A stretch of DNA of 64,000 nt from Streptomyces umbrinus (GCF_030817415.1 NZ_JAUSZI010000002.1:8556001-8620000); one strand, 5' to 3'; positions 54,397 to 64,000 are shown, counted from the stretch's first letter. The notes: generated by a model from the letters alone, not told the origin. Translations and numbers: made by a program.

Positions 54397-54424
54397 CAGT
54401 CCAAGTAGCACAGTCCGAGCAGCA
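54397..54424. repeat. 14-bp tandem repeat upstream of the VIT1-like gene
   Basis: CAGTCCAAGTAGCA (54397-54410) is followed directly by CAGTCCGAGCAGCA (54411-54424), 18 nt before the ATG. It could be a regulator site or chance duplication. The rest of the divergent spacer 54167-54396 shows no clear element. Confidence 0.5.
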
Positions 54425-54441
54425 CTTTGGGAGACCCAGGC

Positions 54442-55173
54442 ATGGCCATCGTCGAGACCGAGGCGACGCTTCACGAGGCGCACCGCGACAACCACACGCA
54501 CCGGGACGTCAGCGGCGGCTGGCTGCGCCCCGCCGTCTTCGGTGCGATGGACGGTCTGGTCTCCAACCTGGCGTTGATGACGGGCGTGGCGGGCGGTGCC
54601 GTGTCCCATCGGACGATCGTCATCACCGGGCTCGCGGGGCTGGCCGCCGGCGCCTTCTCCATGGCGGCCGGCGAGTACACCTCCGTCGCCTCGCAGCGCG
54701 AGCTCGTCGAGGCCGAACTCGACGTCGAGCGGCGGGAGTTGAGGAAGCACCCGAAGGACGAGGAGCGTGAGCTCGCCGAGCTGTACCAGGCGCGGGGTGT
54801 CGAGCCCGATCTCGCCCGTGAGGTCGCCCGGCAGCTGTCGACGGATCCCGAGCAGGCCCTGGAGATACACGCCCGCGAGGAGCTGGGCATCGATCCCGGT
54901 GACCTGCCCTCGCCGTCCGTCGCCGCCGTGTCGAGCTTCGGCTCGTTCGCCCTGGGCGCCCTGCTCCCCGTACTCCCCTACCTGCTGGGCGCGACCGCCC
55001 TGTGGCCCGCTCTGCTGCTCGCGTTCCTCGGGCTCTTCGCGTGCGGTGCGATCGTGTCCAGGGTGACCGCGAAGTCCTGGTGGTACAGCGGACTGCGGCA
55101 GCTCGCGCTGGGCGGTGCCGCGGCCGGTGTGACGTACGCCCTGGGCACGCTGTTCGGTACGGCCGTAGGATGA
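54442..55173 (+). CDS. VIT1/CCC1-family iron/manganese transporter
   Basis: A 243-aa membrane protein of the vacuolar iron transporter family, which moves Fe2+ or Mn2+. The first helix motif is VFGAMDGLVSNLALMTGVAGG; the second region AAGAFSMAAGEYTSVASQREL leads into a cytoplasmic metal-binding helical loop rich in Glu (about 85-160), and three more helices follow. Five helices in total is normal. ATG 54442 has GGGAG about 9 nt upstream. In bacteria these proteins may export or sequester metal; direction cannot be told. Confidence 0.9.
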   Translation: MAIVETEATLHEAHRDNHTHRDVSGGWLRPAVFGAMDGLVSNLALMTGVAGGAVSHRTIVITGLAGLAAGAFSMAAGEYTSVASQRELVEAELDVERRELRKHPKDEERELAELYQARGVEPDLAREVARQLSTDPEQALEIHAREELGIDPGDLPSPSVAAVSSFGSFALGALLPVLPYLLGATALWPALLLAFLGLFACGAIVSRVTAKSWWYSGLRQLALGGAAAGVTYALGTLFGTAVG

Positions 55174-55546
55174 CCCGCGCGCCGCTGAGTCGAGCAGCTA
55201 TGCAAGGGACTGCATAAGTAGTCGTTACTCGGCGGTTTCGAATCCTTAACCACTGGGCATGAGCCGTAAGCGCTGCGGGCAATGACGCCTGCACAGCAAT
55301 TGAAGCGTTGGGTGACGTTGCCTGCCGCGATCGGGCCGACGGTCATTGATCTGTCCGAAAAGGTCCCCTTGTTCAGCCGCCACGAGCGGCCTCCGCCGCG
55401 ACCCGCGGCGTCCGCATGCTGGAACGCCGTATCCGGTTCCCGAGAACGGCTCCATCATGTAACCTGCACGAAATTTTGCACCTTTCGCAGAGGGCCAACG
55501 TCGTCCCTCGGCACTTGCATATGCCACGACGACGACGGGAGAGCCG
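55174..55546. other. gltB upstream region
   Basis: A 373-bp spacer between the VIT1-like gene and gltB. It contains a small dyad TATGCA/TGCATA (55199-55216), a GlnR-like site at 55459, and GGGAGAG before the gltB ATG. An open frame from 55282 runs into gltB in another frame and has no support. Base composition is less G/C-rich than the genes around it, as expected for a long regulated leader. Confidence 0.6.
55459..55474 (+). promoter_or_regulatory. GlnR-like binding site upstream of gltBD
   Basis: GTAAC-CTGCAC-GAAAT matches the GlnR box pattern GTnAC-n6-GAAAC in nine of ten conserved positions. It lies 73 nt before the gltB start. GlnR is the global nitrogen regulator of Streptomyces, so control of glutamate synthase would fit. 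Binding is inferred. Confidence 0.5.
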
Positions 55547-58500
55547 ATGCGTACGCCGCGCCAGCCGTCCCAGCACTCCGCGAATGGCCAGAACTGGTCC
55601 TTCATGGATGCTCGCCCTGCCGCGCAGGGGATGTACGACCCGCGCAACGAGCACGACGCCTGTGGCGTCGGCTTTGTGGCCACCCTCACCGGTGAGGCGA
55701 GCCATGCGCTGGTCGAGCAGGCGCTGACCGTGCTCCGCAATCTGGAGCACCGCGGCGCGACCGGCTCGGAGCCCGACTCCGGCGACGGGGCCGGGATCCT
55801 CTCCCAGGTGCCCGACACCTTCTTCCGCGAGGTGGCCGAATTCGAGCTGCCCGAGGCGGGCTCGTACGCGGTCGGTATCGCCTTCCTTCCGGAGGACACC
55901 GCCGACGAGGCCGTCTCACGGATCGAGACGATCGCCGCCGACGAGGGTCTGACGGTCCTCGGCTGGCGCGAGGTCCCGACCGCCCCCGAACTCCTCGGCG
56001 CCACCGCCCGCTCGACGATGCCCCTCTTCCGTCAGCTCTTCGTGACGGACGGATCCAGCCAGGGCATCGATCTCGACCGCAGGGCGTTCGTGCTGCGCAA
56101 GCGTGCCGAGCGCGAGGCCGACGTGTACTTCCCGTCGCTCTCCGCCCGGACCATCGTCTACAAGGGCATGCTGACCACCGGCCAGCTTGAGCCCTTCTTC
56201 CCGGACCTGTCCGACCGCCGCTTCGCCTCCGCGATCGCGCTCGTGCACTCCCGGTTCTCCACGAACACCTTCCCGAGCTGGCCGCTCGCCCACCCGTACC
56301 GCTTCGTCGCGCACAACGGCGAGATCAACACGGTCAAGGGCAACCGCAACTGGATGGTGGCCCGCGAGTCCCAGCTCGTCTCCGACCTGTTCGGCGACAA
56401 GGGCCTCGACCGCGTCTTCCCGATCTGCACGCCCGACGCCTCCGACTCCGCGTCCTTCGACGAGGTGCTCGAACTCCTGCACCTGGGCGGCCGTTCGCTC
56501 CCGCACTCCGTGCTGATGATGATCCCGGAGGCGTGGGAGAACCACGACTCCATGGACCCGGCCCGCCGCGCCTTCTACCAGTTCCACGCCACGATGATGG
56601 AGCCCTGGGACGGCCCGGCCTGTGTCACCTTCACCGACGGCAAGCAGGTCGGCGCCGTACTGGACCGCAACGGTCTGCGCCCCGGCCGCTACTGGGTCAC
56701 CGACGAAGGCCTCGTCGTCCTCGGCTCCGAGGTCGGCGTCCTCGACATCGACCCCGCGAAGGTCGTCCGCAAGGGCCGCCTGCAGCCCGGCCGCATGTTC
56801 CTCGTCGACACCGTCGAGCACCGCATCATCGAGGACGACGAGATCAAGGCAGGCCTCGCCGCCGAGAACCCGTACGCGGAGTGGCTGGAGGCCGGCGAGA
56901 TCGAGCTGGAGGACCTCCCGGAGCGTGAGCACATCGTGCACACGCACGCCTCCGTCACCCGTCGTCAGCAGACCTTCGGCTACACCGAGGAAGAGCTGCG
57001 CGTCATCCTCGCGCCGATGGCCAAGTCCGGCGGCGAGCCCCTCGGCTCCATGGGCACGGACTCGCCGATCGCGGCCCTGTCCGAGCGCCCCCGCCTGCTC
57101 TTCGACTACTTCACCCAGCTGTTCGCGCAGGTCACCAACCCGCCGCTGGACGCCATCCGCGAGGAGCTCGTCACCTCGCTGCGCTCCTCCCTCGGCCCCG
57201 CGAGCAACCTCCTGGAGCCGACCGCCGCGTCCTGTCGCAGCGTCACACTGCCCTTCCCGGTGATCGACAACGACGAGCTGGCCAAGCTCATCCACATCAA
57301 CGCCGACGGCGACATGCCTGGCATGAAGGCCGCGACGTTGTCCGGCCTGTACCGGGTCTCCGGCGGCGGCGACTCGCTCGCCGCCCGCATCGAGGAGATC
57401 TGCACCGAGGCCGACGCCGCCATAGAGAACGGCGCCCGGCTGATCGTCCTCTCGGACCGTCACTCCGACGCCGAGCACGCGCCGATCCCCTCGCTGCTGC
57501 TCACCGCGGCCGTCCACCACCACCTCATCCGCACCAAGCAGCGCACCCAGGTGGGCCTGCTGGTCGAGGCCGGCGACGTCCGCGAGGTCCACCACGTGGC
57601 CCTCCTCATCGGCTTCGGCGCCGCGGCCGTCAACCCGTACCTCGCGATGGAGTCAGTCGAGGACCTCGTCCGGGCGGGAACGTTCCTCCCCGGCATGGAG
57701 TCCGAGCAGGCCATCCGCAACCTGATCTACGCGCTCGGCAAGGGCGTCCTCAAGGTCATGTCCAAGATGGGCATCTCGACCGTCGCCTCCTACCGCGGCG
57801 CCCAGGTCTTCGAGGCCGTCGGTCTCGACACGGCCTTCGTCCAGAAGTACTTCATCGGTACGGCCACCAAGATCGGCGGCGTCGGCATCGACGTCATCGC
57901 CAAGGAGGTCGCCGCCCGCCACGCGAAGGCGTACCCGGCCAGCGGCATCGCGCCCGCGCACCGCGCCCTCGACATAGGCGGCGAGTACCAGTGGCGCCGC
58001 GAGGGCGAGCCGCACCTGTTCGACCCGGAGACGGTCTTCCGCCTCCAGCACTCCACGCGCACCCGCCGCTACGACATCTTCAAGAAGTACACGGACCGCG
58101 TGAACGAGCAGTCCGAGCGCCTGATGACGCTCCGCGGCCTGTTCGGGTTCAAGTCCGGCCGCGAGCCGATCTCCATCGACGAGGTCGAGCCGGCGAGCGA
58201 GATCGTCAAGCGCTTCTCCACCGGCGCCATGTCCTACGGCTCCATCTCCAAGGAAGCCCACGAGACGCTCGCCATCGCCATGAACCAGCTGGGCGGCAAG
58301 TCCAACACCGGCGAGGGCGGCGAGGACGCGGACCGTCTGTACGACCCGGCGCGCCGCTCGTCCATCAAGCAGGTCGCCTCCGGCCGCTTCGGTGTGACCT
58401 CCGAGTACCTGGTCAACGCGGACGACATCCAGATCAAGATGGCCCAGGGCGCCAAGCCCGGCGAGGGCGGCCAGCTGCCCGGCCACAAGGTCTACCCGTG

Positions 58501-60139
58501 GGTCGCCAAGACCCGGCACTCCACCCCGGGCGTCGGTCTGATATCCCCGCCGCCGCACCACGACATCTACTCCATCGAAGACCTCGCCCAGCTGATCCAC
58601 GACCTGAAGAACGCGAACCCGCAGGCGCGGATCCACGTGAAGCTGGTCTCCGAGGTCGGCGTCGGCACGGTCGCCGCAGGTGTGTCCAAGGCGCACGCGG
58701 ACGTCGTCCTCATCTCCGGCCACGACGGCGGTACGGGCGCCTCCCCGCTCACCTCGCTGAAGCACGCGGGCGGCCCCTGGGAGCTCGGCCTCGCCGAGAC
58801 CCAGCAGACGCTCCTGCTCAACGGCCTGCGCGACCGCATCGTCGTACAGACCGACGGCCAGCTGAAGACCGGCCGTGACGTCGTCATCGCCGCGATGCTC
58901 GGCGCCGAGGAGTTCGGTTTCGCGACCGCGCCGCTCGTCGTCTCCGGCTGCGTCATGATGCGCGTCTGCCACCTGGACACCTGCCCGGTCGGCATCGCCA
59001 CGCAGAACCCGGTGCTGCGCGACCGGTACGCCGGCAAGGCCGAGTACGTGGTGAACTTCTTCGAGTTCATCGCCGAGGAGGTCCGCGAGATCCTCGCCGA
59101 GCTGGGCTTCCGCACGATCGAGGAGGCCGTCGGCCACGCCGAGCTCCTCGACGTGGAGCGGGCGGTCACCCACTGGAAGGCACAGGGGCTGGACCTCTCC
59201 CCGCTCTTCTACGTGCCGGAGCTGCCCGAGGGCACCCCGCTCCACCAGGTCATCGAGCAGGACCACGGTCTGGAGAAGGCGCTCGACAACGAGCTGATCA
59301 AGCTCGCCGCCGACGCGCTGGCCGCGGACTCCGCGACCGGTGCCCAGCCGGTGCGCGCCCAGGTCGCGATCCGCAACATCAACCGCACGGTCGGCACCAT
59401 GCTCGGCCACGAGGTGACGAAGAAGTTCGGCGGCGCGGGCCTGCCCGACGACACCATCGACATCACCTTCACCGGGTCGGCCGGCCAGTCCTTCGGCGCC
59501 TTCCTGCCGCGCGGTGTGACGCTGCGCCTGGAGGGCGACGCCAACGACTACGTCGGCAAGGGCCTCTCCGGCGGCCGGGTGATCGTCCGTCCCGACCGGG
59601 GCGCCGACCACCTCGCCGAGTTCTCGACGATCGCGGGCAACACCATCGCGTACGGCGCGACCGGCGGCGAGCTGTTCCTCCGGGGCCGTACCGGCGAGCG
59701 CTTCTGCGTCCGCAACTCCGGCGCGACGGTGGTCTCCGAGGGCGTGGGCGACCACGGCTGCGAGTACATGACCGGCGGTCACGCGGTCGTGCTCGGCGAG
59801 ACGGGCCGCAACTTCGCGGCCGGTATGTCGGGCGGTATCGCGTACGTCATCGACCTGAACCGCGACAACGTCAACGTCGGCAACCTCGGCGCGGTCGAGG
59901 AGCTCGACGACACCGACAAGCAGTGGCTGCACGACGTCGTGCGCCGCCACGCCGAGGAGACCGGCTCCACGGTCGCCGAGAAGCTCCTCGCCGAGTGGGC
60001 CGTGTCGGTGGAGCGCTTCAGCAGGATCATCCCCAGCACGTACAAGGCAGTGCTCGCCGCCAAGGACGCCGCCGAGCGAGCCGGTCTCACCGAGACCGAG
60101 ATCACCGAGAAGATGATGGAGGCGGCGACCAATGGCTGA
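55547..60139 (+). CDS. gltB: Glutamate synthase large subunit
   Basis: Combines glutamine and 2-oxoglutarate into two glutamates; 1530 aa, normal length. A 38-residue propeptide precedes the nucleophile Cys39 ([13 protein letters not shown]), as in other GltB enzymes cleaved to expose it. Domains in order: Ntn glutaminase (about 39-440), central domain, FMN-binding synthase barrel ([36 protein letters not shown]), an Fe-S cluster segment [20 protein letters not shown], and the C-terminal GXGXG beta-helix. ATG 55547 has GGGAGAG upstream. It overlaps gltD by 8 nt. Confidence 0.97.
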   Translation: MRTPRQPSQHSANGQNWSFMDARPAAQGMYDPRNEHDACGVGFVATLTGEASHALVEQALTVLRNLEHRGATGSEPDSGDGAGILSQVPDTFFREVAEFELPEAGSYAVGIAFLPEDTADEAVSRIETIAADEGLTVLGWREVPTAPELLGATARSTMPLFRQLFVTDGSSQGIDLDRRAFVLRKRAEREADVYFPSLSARTIVYKGMLTTGQLEPFFPDLSDRRFASAIALVHSRFSTNTFPSWPLAHPYRFVAHNGEINTVKGNRNWMVARESQLVSDLFGDKGLDRVFPICTPDASDSASFDEVLELLHLGGRSLPHSVLMMIPEAWENHDSMDPARRAFYQFHATMMEPWDGPACVTFTDGKQVGAVLDRNGLRPGRYWVTDEGLVVLGSEVGVLDIDPAKVVRKGRLQPGRMFLVDTVEHRIIEDDEIKAGLAAENPYAEWLEAGEIELEDLPEREHIVHTHASVTRRQQTFGYTEEELRVILAPMAKSGGEPLGSMGTDSPIAALSERPRLLFDYFTQLFAQVTNPPLDAIREELVTSLRSSLGPASNLLEPTAASCRSVTLPFPVIDNDELAKLIHINADGDMPGMKAATLSGLYRVSGGGDSLAARIEEICTEADAAIENGARLIVLSDRHSDAEHAPIPSLLLTAAVHHHLIRTKQRTQVGLLVEAGDVREVHHVALLIGFGAAAVNPYLAMESVEDLVRAGTFLPGMESEQAIRNLIYALGKGVLKVMSKMGISTVASYRGAQVFEAVGLDTAFVQKYFIGTATKIGGVGIDVIAKEVAARHAKAYPASGIAPAHRALDIGGEYQWRREGEPHLFDPETVFRLQHSTRTRRYDIFKKYTDRVNEQSERLMTLRGLFGFKSGREPISIDEVEPASEIVKRFSTGAMSYGSISKEAHETLAIAMNQLGGKSNTGEGGEDADRLYDPARRSSIKQVASGRFGVTSEYLVNADDIQIKMAQGAKPGEGGQLPGHKVYPWVAKTRHSTPGVGLISPPPHHDIYSIEDLAQLIHDLKNANPQARIHVKLVSEVGVGTVAAGVSKAHADVVLISGHDGGTGASPLTSLKHAGGPWELGLAETQQTLLLNGLRDRIVVQTDGQLKTGRDVVIAAMLGAEEFGFATAPLVVSGCVMMRVCHLDTCPVGIATQNPVLRDRYAGKAEYVVNFFEFIAEEVREILAELGFRTIEEAVGHAELLDVERAVTHWKAQGLDLSPLFYVPELPEGTPLHQVIEQDHGLEKALDNELIKLAADALAADSATGAQPVRAQVAIRNINRTVGTMLGHEVTKKFGGAGLPDDTIDITFTGSAGQSFGAFLPRGVTLRLEGDANDYVGKGLSGGRVIVRPDRGADHLAEFSTIAGNTIAYGATGGELFLRGRTGERFCVRNSGATVVSEGVGDHGCEYMTGGHAVVLGETGRNFAAGMSGGIAYVIDLNRDNVNVGNLGAVEELDDTDKQWLHDVVRRHAEETGSTVAEKLLAEWAVSVERFSRIIPSTYKAVLAAKDAAERAGLTETEITEKMMEAATNG

Positions 60140-61592
60140 TCCCAAGGGCTTTCTCAACCACGGCCGCGAGGTCGCCAGGACCCGTCCGGTGGACGTGCGT
60201 CTCAAGGACTGGAACGAGGTCTACGTTCCGGGCTCGCTGCTCCCCATCATCCCCACGCAGGCCTCGCGCTGCATGGACTGCGGCATCCCGTTCTGCCACA
60301 ACGGCTGTCCGCTCGGGAACCTCATCCCCGAGTGGAACGACTACGCGTACCGCGAGGACTGGTCCGCCGCCTCCGAGCGCCTGCACGCCACGAACAACTT
60401 CCCGGAGTTCACGGGCCGGCTGTGCCCCGCCCCGTGCGAGTCGGCGTGCGTCCTCGGCATCAACCAGCCCGCCGTGACCATCAAGAACGTCGAGGTCTCG
60501 ATCATCGACAAGGCGTGGGACAGCGGCGACGTCGCGCCCCAGGCCCCCGAGCGCCTCTCCGGCAAGACGGTCGCGGTCATCGGCTCCGGCCCGGCCGGTC
60601 TGGCCGCCGCGCAGCAGCTCACCCGGGCGGGCCACACCGTGGCGGTCTACGAGCGCGCGGACCGCGTCGGCGGCCTCCTGCGCTACGGCATCCCCGAGTT
60701 CAAGATGGAGAAGCGGCACATCAACCGCCGCATCGAGCAGATGCGCGCGGAGGGCACCCGCTTCCGTACGGGCATCGAGATCGGCCGCGACCTCAAGGCG
60801 ACGGACCTGCGCAAGCGGTACGACGCCGTGGTCATCGCGGCCGGCGCGACCGTCTCCCGCGACCTGCCCGCCCCCGGGCGCGAGCTCAACGGCATCCACT
60901 TCGCGATGGAGTACCTGCCGCTCGCCAACAAGGTGCAGGAGGGCGACTACGTGGCGCCCCCGATCACCGCCGAGGGCAAGCACGTCGTCGTCATCGGCGG
61001 CGGCGACACGGGCGCGGACTGCGTGGGCACCGCCCACCGTCAGGGCGCGGCCTCCGTCACGCAGCTGGAGATCATGCCCCAGCCGGGCGAGGACCGTGCT
61101 CCGCACCAGCCCTGGCCGACGTTCCCCATGCTCTACAAGGTCACCTCCGCGCACGAGGAGGGCGGCGAGCGGGTCTACTCCGTCTCCACCACCCACTTCG
61201 AGGGCGACGAGGACGGCAACGTGCAGTGGCTGCACCTCGTCGAGGTCGAGTTCGTGGACGGCAAGCTGACGCAGAAGGCGGGCACGGAGCGCAAGATCCC
61301 GGCCCAGCTCGTCACCCTCGCGATGGGCTTCACGGGCACCGATCAGGAGAACGGCCTCGTCTCCCAGTTCGGCCTCGACCTGGACGAGCGCGGCAACATC
61401 GCCCGCGACGCCGACTTCGCGACCAACGTCCCCGGCGTGTACGTCGCCGGTGACGCCGGCCGCGGTCAGTCCCTCATTGTCTGGGCCATCGCGGAGGGCC
61501 GCTCGGCCGCCCGCGGGGTCGACCGCTTCCTGACCGGGGAGAGCGAACTGCCGGCCCCGATCCGCCCCACGGACCGCTCCCTCATGGTCTGA
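60132..61592 (+). CDS. gltD: Glutamate synthase small subunit
   Basis: NADPH- and FAD-binding subunit that feeds electrons to GltB; 486 aa. The N-terminus holds Cys residues for two [4Fe-4S] clusters ([14 protein letters not shown] at 47-60 and CPAPCESAC at 98-106). FAD site: [25 protein letters not shown] site: [15 protein letters not shown]; late FAD motif [22 protein letters not shown] 60132 lies inside the end of gltB, so the subunits are translationally coupled. Downstream, 61593-61719 holds only a weak 6-bp dyad. Confidence 0.97.
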   Translation: MADPKGFLNHGREVARTRPVDVRLKDWNEVYVPGSLLPIIPTQASRCMDCGIPFCHNGCPLGNLIPEWNDYAYREDWSAASERLHATNNFPEFTGRLCPAPCESACVLGINQPAVTIKNVEVSIIDKAWDSGDVAPQAPERLSGKTVAVIGSGPAGLAAAQQLTRAGHTVAVYERADRVGGLLRYGIPEFKMEKRHINRRIEQMRAEGTRFRTGIEIGRDLKATDLRKRYDAVVIAAGATVSRDLPAPGRELNGIHFAMEYLPLANKVQEGDYVAPPITAEGKHVVVIGGGDTGADCVGTAHRQGAASVTQLEIMPQPGEDRAPHQPWPTFPMLYKVTSAHEEGGERVYSVSTTHFEGDEDGNVQWLHLVEVEFVDGKLTQKAGTERKIPAQLVTLAMGFTGTDQENGLVSQFGLDLDERGNIARDADFATNVPGVYVAGDAGRGQSLIVWAIAEGRSAARGVDRFLTGESELPAPIRPTDRSLMV

Positions 61593-61719
61593 CGCTCCAC
61601 CCCAAAGACGTCCCGTACAAAGGCGTACGGAACTGAACGCGGCGCCTGCTCTTTGTCCCCGACCGGACGATGGCGGGCGCCGTGGTGCGTCCGGGGTTCC
61701 GCGGGCCCACTTGCCTTGG

Positions 61720-62166
61720 CTACTTGCCGGGCGCTGCCCAGGTGACGATCACGGCGGCCGCCACCGCGAGGACACCGATGAGGGCGAGCCACCGCGACCA
61801 CTCGACGAGCACCCAGATGCGCCGGGTGCGCCCGGCTTCGTAGTCCAGGAGACGGTTCGGCTCGCCGTAGAACTCCTCGCCAGGGCGCCCGTGCACGGCG
61901 ACCACACCGAGCCACGAAGCGACGATGAGCGCCAGGAATCCGGTGATGAGGAGCGATACGACCGCCCAGCGCGGGCCGGCATCCAGCTTGTTCAGATCCT
62001 CCTGCCCCTTGAGCACGAACACGGCTGTGAGCAGCCCGGTGAGCGAGGCCACGAAGTTGCGGTAACCCTCGGCCTGGTGGAGTGCGGCTGCCAGTTGTTG
62101 TCCGGAGCCGAACATCTCCTCGATGCGGCGGTCGGCATCGTCCAGCTGAGCACGTGTGTACGTCAT
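61720..62166 (-). CDS. Three-TM membrane protein of the accessory operon
   Basis: A 148-aa protein not assigned to a family. A helical, polar N-terminus (about 1-34, RAQLDDADRRIEEMFGSGQQ) leads to a hydrophobic segment at 38-54, a second at 67-92 (WAVVSLLITGFLALIVASWL), a cytosolic loop with RPGEEFYGEPNR, and a last segment at 127-146 (LALIGVLAVAAAVIVTW). The layout resembles small pore-type effectors such as SLATT proteins, but this is only analogy. ATG 62166 overlaps the previous stop (ATGA). It is the last gene of a three-gene operon. Confidence 0.75.
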   Translation of the reverse strand: MTYTRAQLDDADRRIEEMFGSGQQLAAALHQAEGYRNFVASLTGLLTAVFVLKGQEDLNKLDAGPRWAVVSLLITGFLALIVASWLGVVAVHGRPGEEFYGEPNRLLDYEAGRTRRIWVLVEWSRWLALIGVLAVAAAVIVTWAAPGK

Positions 62167-62492
62167 TGCGAGGCACCGTCCAGCCAGGAGGCGATGGTGA
62201 TACGAGCGCCGCAGCCGACCTGAACGCCTTCAGGACGGTCCGTATGCAGGGAGGTGCACTGGCACAGGGTGCTGAAGGGCTGAGGGCCGGGACCCTTGCG
62301 ACGGCCGAGGAAACCACCTTTGGGCTGGGTGTATTGGCCGGTCGTGTAGCGCTTGGTCATCACACAGCCGCATTCCGGGCAGGCACCGGTCGCTTCGTGC
62401 AGCTCCTTGCCGTTCGAGACACCGTGCGTCCACTGGAAGGCGGCCGGAGCGGTGTGATGCGGGCCCGTGTTGTACGGGTTGAGTGGGCTCAA
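62163..62492 (-). CDS. Cys-rich small protein of the accessory operon
   Basis: A 109-aa protein of unknown function. It carries CPECGCVMTKRY in the middle and LCQCTSLH and GCGAR later, so five or six Cys could bind zinc. The start codon is TTG 62492, which overlaps the stop of the upstream gene (TTGA); GAGGAAGG lies about 12 nt upstream inside that gene. Its own stop overlaps the membrane gene. It has no membrane segment and no known domain, and its base composition is slightly lower in G/C than the core genes. Confidence 0.65.
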   Translation of the reverse strand: MSPLNPYNTGPHHTAPAAFQWTHGVSNGKELHEATGACPECGCVMTKRYTTGQYTQPKGGFLGRRKGPGPQPFSTLCQCTSLHTDRPEGVQVGCGARITIASWLDGASQ

Positions 62493-63520
62493 CTGGCTTT
62501 CTGGCCTTCCTCGGGCTGGAGCTGGAAGAGAGTGGCATACCGTCGCAGGCGCTCGCGTACCTCGGCCTCCGACAGGTCCGTCTCCTCCGAGCAGAGGGCG
62601 ATGTGGTCCGCCGTGACGGCTCCGGACAGGGCTGGAGTGCGCCCGGTCAACTGCTCGCTGAGGATGACCACGTCATACCACGTGGGAGTCATCTCGGCTT
62701 CGTGCCGCGTGGGTTCGCCGACCTCGACGTTCAGGCCGAGACAGCGGAAGGGGGCGTATCGGTCGTACGTCCGCTTCAGCGTCCACCCGAAACGGCCTGC
62801 CACCAGGACCAGTTCGAGAGGGCCGAGTGTGCCGGGGCCCAGCAGCCCGGGATCGAAGGCAGCGAGGTCGAAGCGGTCGGGCTCGAAGTCGGCGAGGGTC
62901 TCGGCGTCGGGGCCTGTGAAGTCGCCGGGCAGGGGCGGGGCGCCGATGGCGGTGAAGCGGGAGAGGTGGTGGACCGATTGGGAGAGCGTGCCGCCGTCGG
63001 AGTGGGCGTGTTCGAGGAGGTCCCGGATCGTCAGGCTGCGGAATGCGGGGATTCCCATGATGCCGGATGATCGGTCGAGAAGCGTATGCCGGTCGTAGGC
63101 GCTGCATTGCAGCGAACGGGCCTCTGCCGTCATGTCGGGAAGGTGGAGGGGCAGATGTTTTCTCGCGGCCTTCAACCGGTCCAGGGCCTCGCCCACTCTG
63201 CCGGTCCTGTTGTTGACGAGCGACAGGCAGTAGGCGAGGGACACAGGAGCCGCATCCAGCGCGGAACCCGTGTATCCGTACGGGGGGAGGCCGTCGAGAG
63301 GTGGCGCCGTCGCTTGCCGTATCAGTGCGTCGTGATTCCAGGACGGGGAGGCTGTGAGGAGACCGCAGGCGTCAAGCGCTGTCACGGCTTCCCTGAATTC
63401 CGCGGTACCCCGGGGTGTCTGGTTCCGGTGTTCGTGGAGATAGGCGTCGATCAGTTCCCAGGGCCCGAATGCCTGGTGCGGTTCTGGCCATTCCTCCATG
63501 ACACGGATGTGAGGGGCCAC
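62489..63520 (-). CDS. Unassigned cytosolic protein with possible C-terminal wHTH
   Basis: A protein of up to 343 aa heading the three-gene operon. I do not recognise the N-terminal 260 residues, mixed alpha/beta without a catalytic motif. The C-terminus (about 285-335, VVILSEQLTGRTPALSGAVT, then ADHIALCSEETDLSEAEVRE) resembles a winged-helix module repeated in actinobacterial caspase/NTPase conflict systems, from memory and at low certainty. The start is uncertain: GTG 63520 and ATG 63499 both lack a good site, and the frame stays open up to the IS element 21 nt away, so the 5' end may be truncated. Confidence 0.65.
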   Translation of the reverse strand: MAPHIRVMEEWPEPHQAFGPWELIDAYLHEHRNQTPRGTAEFREAVTALDACGLLTASPSWNHDALIRQATAPPLDGLPPYGYTGSALDAAPVSLAYCLSLVNNRTGRVGEALDRLKAARKHLPLHLPDMTAEARSLQCSAYDRHTLLDRSSGIMGIPAFRSLTIRDLLEHAHSDGGTLSQSVHHLSRFTAIGAPPLPGDFTGPDAETLADFEPDRFDLAAFDPGLLGPGTLGPLELVLVAGRFGWTLKRTYDRYAPFRCLGLNVEVGEPTRHEAEMTPTWYDVVILSEQLTGRTPALSGAVTADHIALCSEETDLSEAEVRERLRRYATLFQLQPEEGQKAS

Positions 63521-63540
63521 GTGCTTTCCGGACAGGCGTC

Positions 63541-64000
63541 TGACTGTCTATTTCACGCGGCGATTCGCAACTTTTCGTACTCGGCGTGGACTTCACGTGG
63601 AGGGCGGTAACCCACCGCCGAGTGGAGGCGTTTGCGATTGTACCAGAATTCAATGTACCGAGTGATGTCCTGCCGGGCAGCCTCTCGGGTCAGGTAAGTG
63701 ACCCGAGATACGCGCTCGTTCTTCAACACGCCGAAGAACGATTCGGCCATGGCATTGTCGAAACAGATCCCGGTACGGCCGGAAGACCTGCGCAGTCCGA
63801 ACCGGTTGAGCGTCTTCCCGAACTCGGCTGACATGTAGTTGCTTCCGCGGTCCGAGTGAAATATCGCTCCCGCCGAGAGGCTTCTGTTCCGTGCCGCGTT
63901 GCGGATCGCCCTGGATATCAGCGAGGTTTGGTAGTGGTCGTCCATCGCGTAACCGATAACTTCCTTCGTGCAGCAGTCGATGACCGTCGCGAGGTACAGC
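63541..64000 (-). mobile_element. IS3-family insertion sequence, partial
   Basis: The element enters the window from the right edge. TGACTGTC at 63541 is a plausible terminal inverted-repeat end, 12 nt beyond the transposase stop. It lies directly upstream of the accessory operon and has probably separated it from its promoter or from further genes. The other end is outside the window. Confidence 0.75.
63553..64000 (-). CDS. IS3-family transposase OrfB, C-terminal part
   Basis: The last 149 codons of the DDE (rve) integrase domain of an IS3-type OrfB; the 5' part lies beyond the window. All three catalytic acids are visible: Asp in YLATVIDCCTKE, Asp in IFHSDRGSNYMS, and Glu in DNAMAESFFGVLKNE. 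The typical ending YNRKRLHSAVGYRPP is intact, so this half shows no decay. An internal ATG at 63945 is not the start because the domain continues in frame to the window edge. Confidence 0.95.
   Translation of the reverse strand, partial: LYLATVIDCCTKEVIGYAMDDHYQTSLISRAIRNAARNRSLSAGAIFHSDRGSNYMSAEFGKTLNRFGLRRSSGRTGICFDNAMAESFFGVLKNERVSRVTYLTREAARQDITRYIEFWYNRKRLHSAVGYRPPREVHAEYEKLRIAA

Noticed and set aside
55225..55250. tRNA T-arm-like GGTTTCGAATCC upstream of gltB
   Set aside because: No acceptor stem, anticodon arm or D arm can be paired around it; stem bases on the two sides do not match.
55282..55695. Open frame starting MTPAQQLKRW before gltB
   Set aside because: It overlaps gltB in another frame, turns Arg/Ala-rich there and has no Shine-Dalgarno. 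The first 30 residues look less random but cannot be supported.
57653..60205. 850-codon open frame opposite gltB
   Set aside because: Same artefact as above; gltB on the other strand is fully conserved through this interval.
61613..61630. Terminator after gltD
   Set aside because: The CCGTAC/GTACGG dyad is only 6 bp with a 6-nt loop and no U-tract, too weak to call.

Overview
The window is high-GC actinobacterial DNA, almost certainly a Streptomyces chromosome core. Signs are the very strong G/C preference at codon third positions, many GTG/TTG starts, ATGA/GTGA operon overlaps, a PriA-type hisA with no trpF, a TAT-exported PhoD phosphatase, and a gene order I recognise as the divIVA-ileS-lspA-dnaE-his-trp-lgt-gltBD stretch of Streptomyces genomes. 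No rRNA, tRNA, CRISPR or prophage was found.

Layout. 1-16 kb: the 3' tip of an upstream gene; ileS on the minus strand behind a T-box leader; a Lys/Ala-rich DksA/TraR zinc-finger protein; lspA-rluD-GNAT; a CPA1 Na+/H+ antiporter; an MscS channel; a dienelactone-hydrolase-like enzyme; a PhoD phosphatase; a membrane-anchored DsbA-like thioredoxin; a DUF2252 protein. 16-28.8 kb: dnaE, a small basic protein, a NYN nuclease, an ABC exporter pair, a DUF2567 membrane protein, a 24-residue bL37-like ribosomal peptide, a YbaK deacylase, a LON-domain protein and two unassigned proteins. 29-34.7 kb: hisD-hisC-hisB-(54-aa membrane peptide)-hisH-priA-ridA-hisF, closed by a strong terminator. 34.8-36.7 kb: an ArsR-type regulator with a perfect 36-base operator, plus its MFS exporter. 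37-44.7 kb: hisI-trpE, small membrane proteins, trpC-trpM-trpB-trpA. 44.8-47 kb: a second DsbA-like thioredoxin, a G-quadruplex array and lgt with a charged repeat tail. 47-54.2 kb, minus strand: CitE-like lyase, CoA-transferase and four ADP-ribosylglycohydrolase-family genes, two of which carry dispersed repeats inside the reading frame. 54.4-61.6 kb: a VIT1-family transporter and gltBD, preceded by a GlnR-like site. 61.7-64 kb: an accessory three-gene operon (cytosolic protein with a possible wHTH tail, Cys-rich protein, three-TM membrane protein) abutted by an IS3-family element that runs off the window.

How the parts work together. The his, trp and glt genes supply histidine, tryptophan and glutamate; PriA serves both histidine and tryptophan synthesis. 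LspA and Lgt are two steps of lipoprotein maturation. IleRS, the bL37-like peptide, YbaK and RluD all serve translation. The most unusual points are the swapped HIGH (GXHH) motif of IleRS with its translational T-box, the repeat-invaded ADP-ribosylglycohydrolase cluster, the perfect ArsR operator, the bL37-like micro-gene, the G4 array, and the IS-flanked three-gene operon, which is the best candidate here for an undescribed system.
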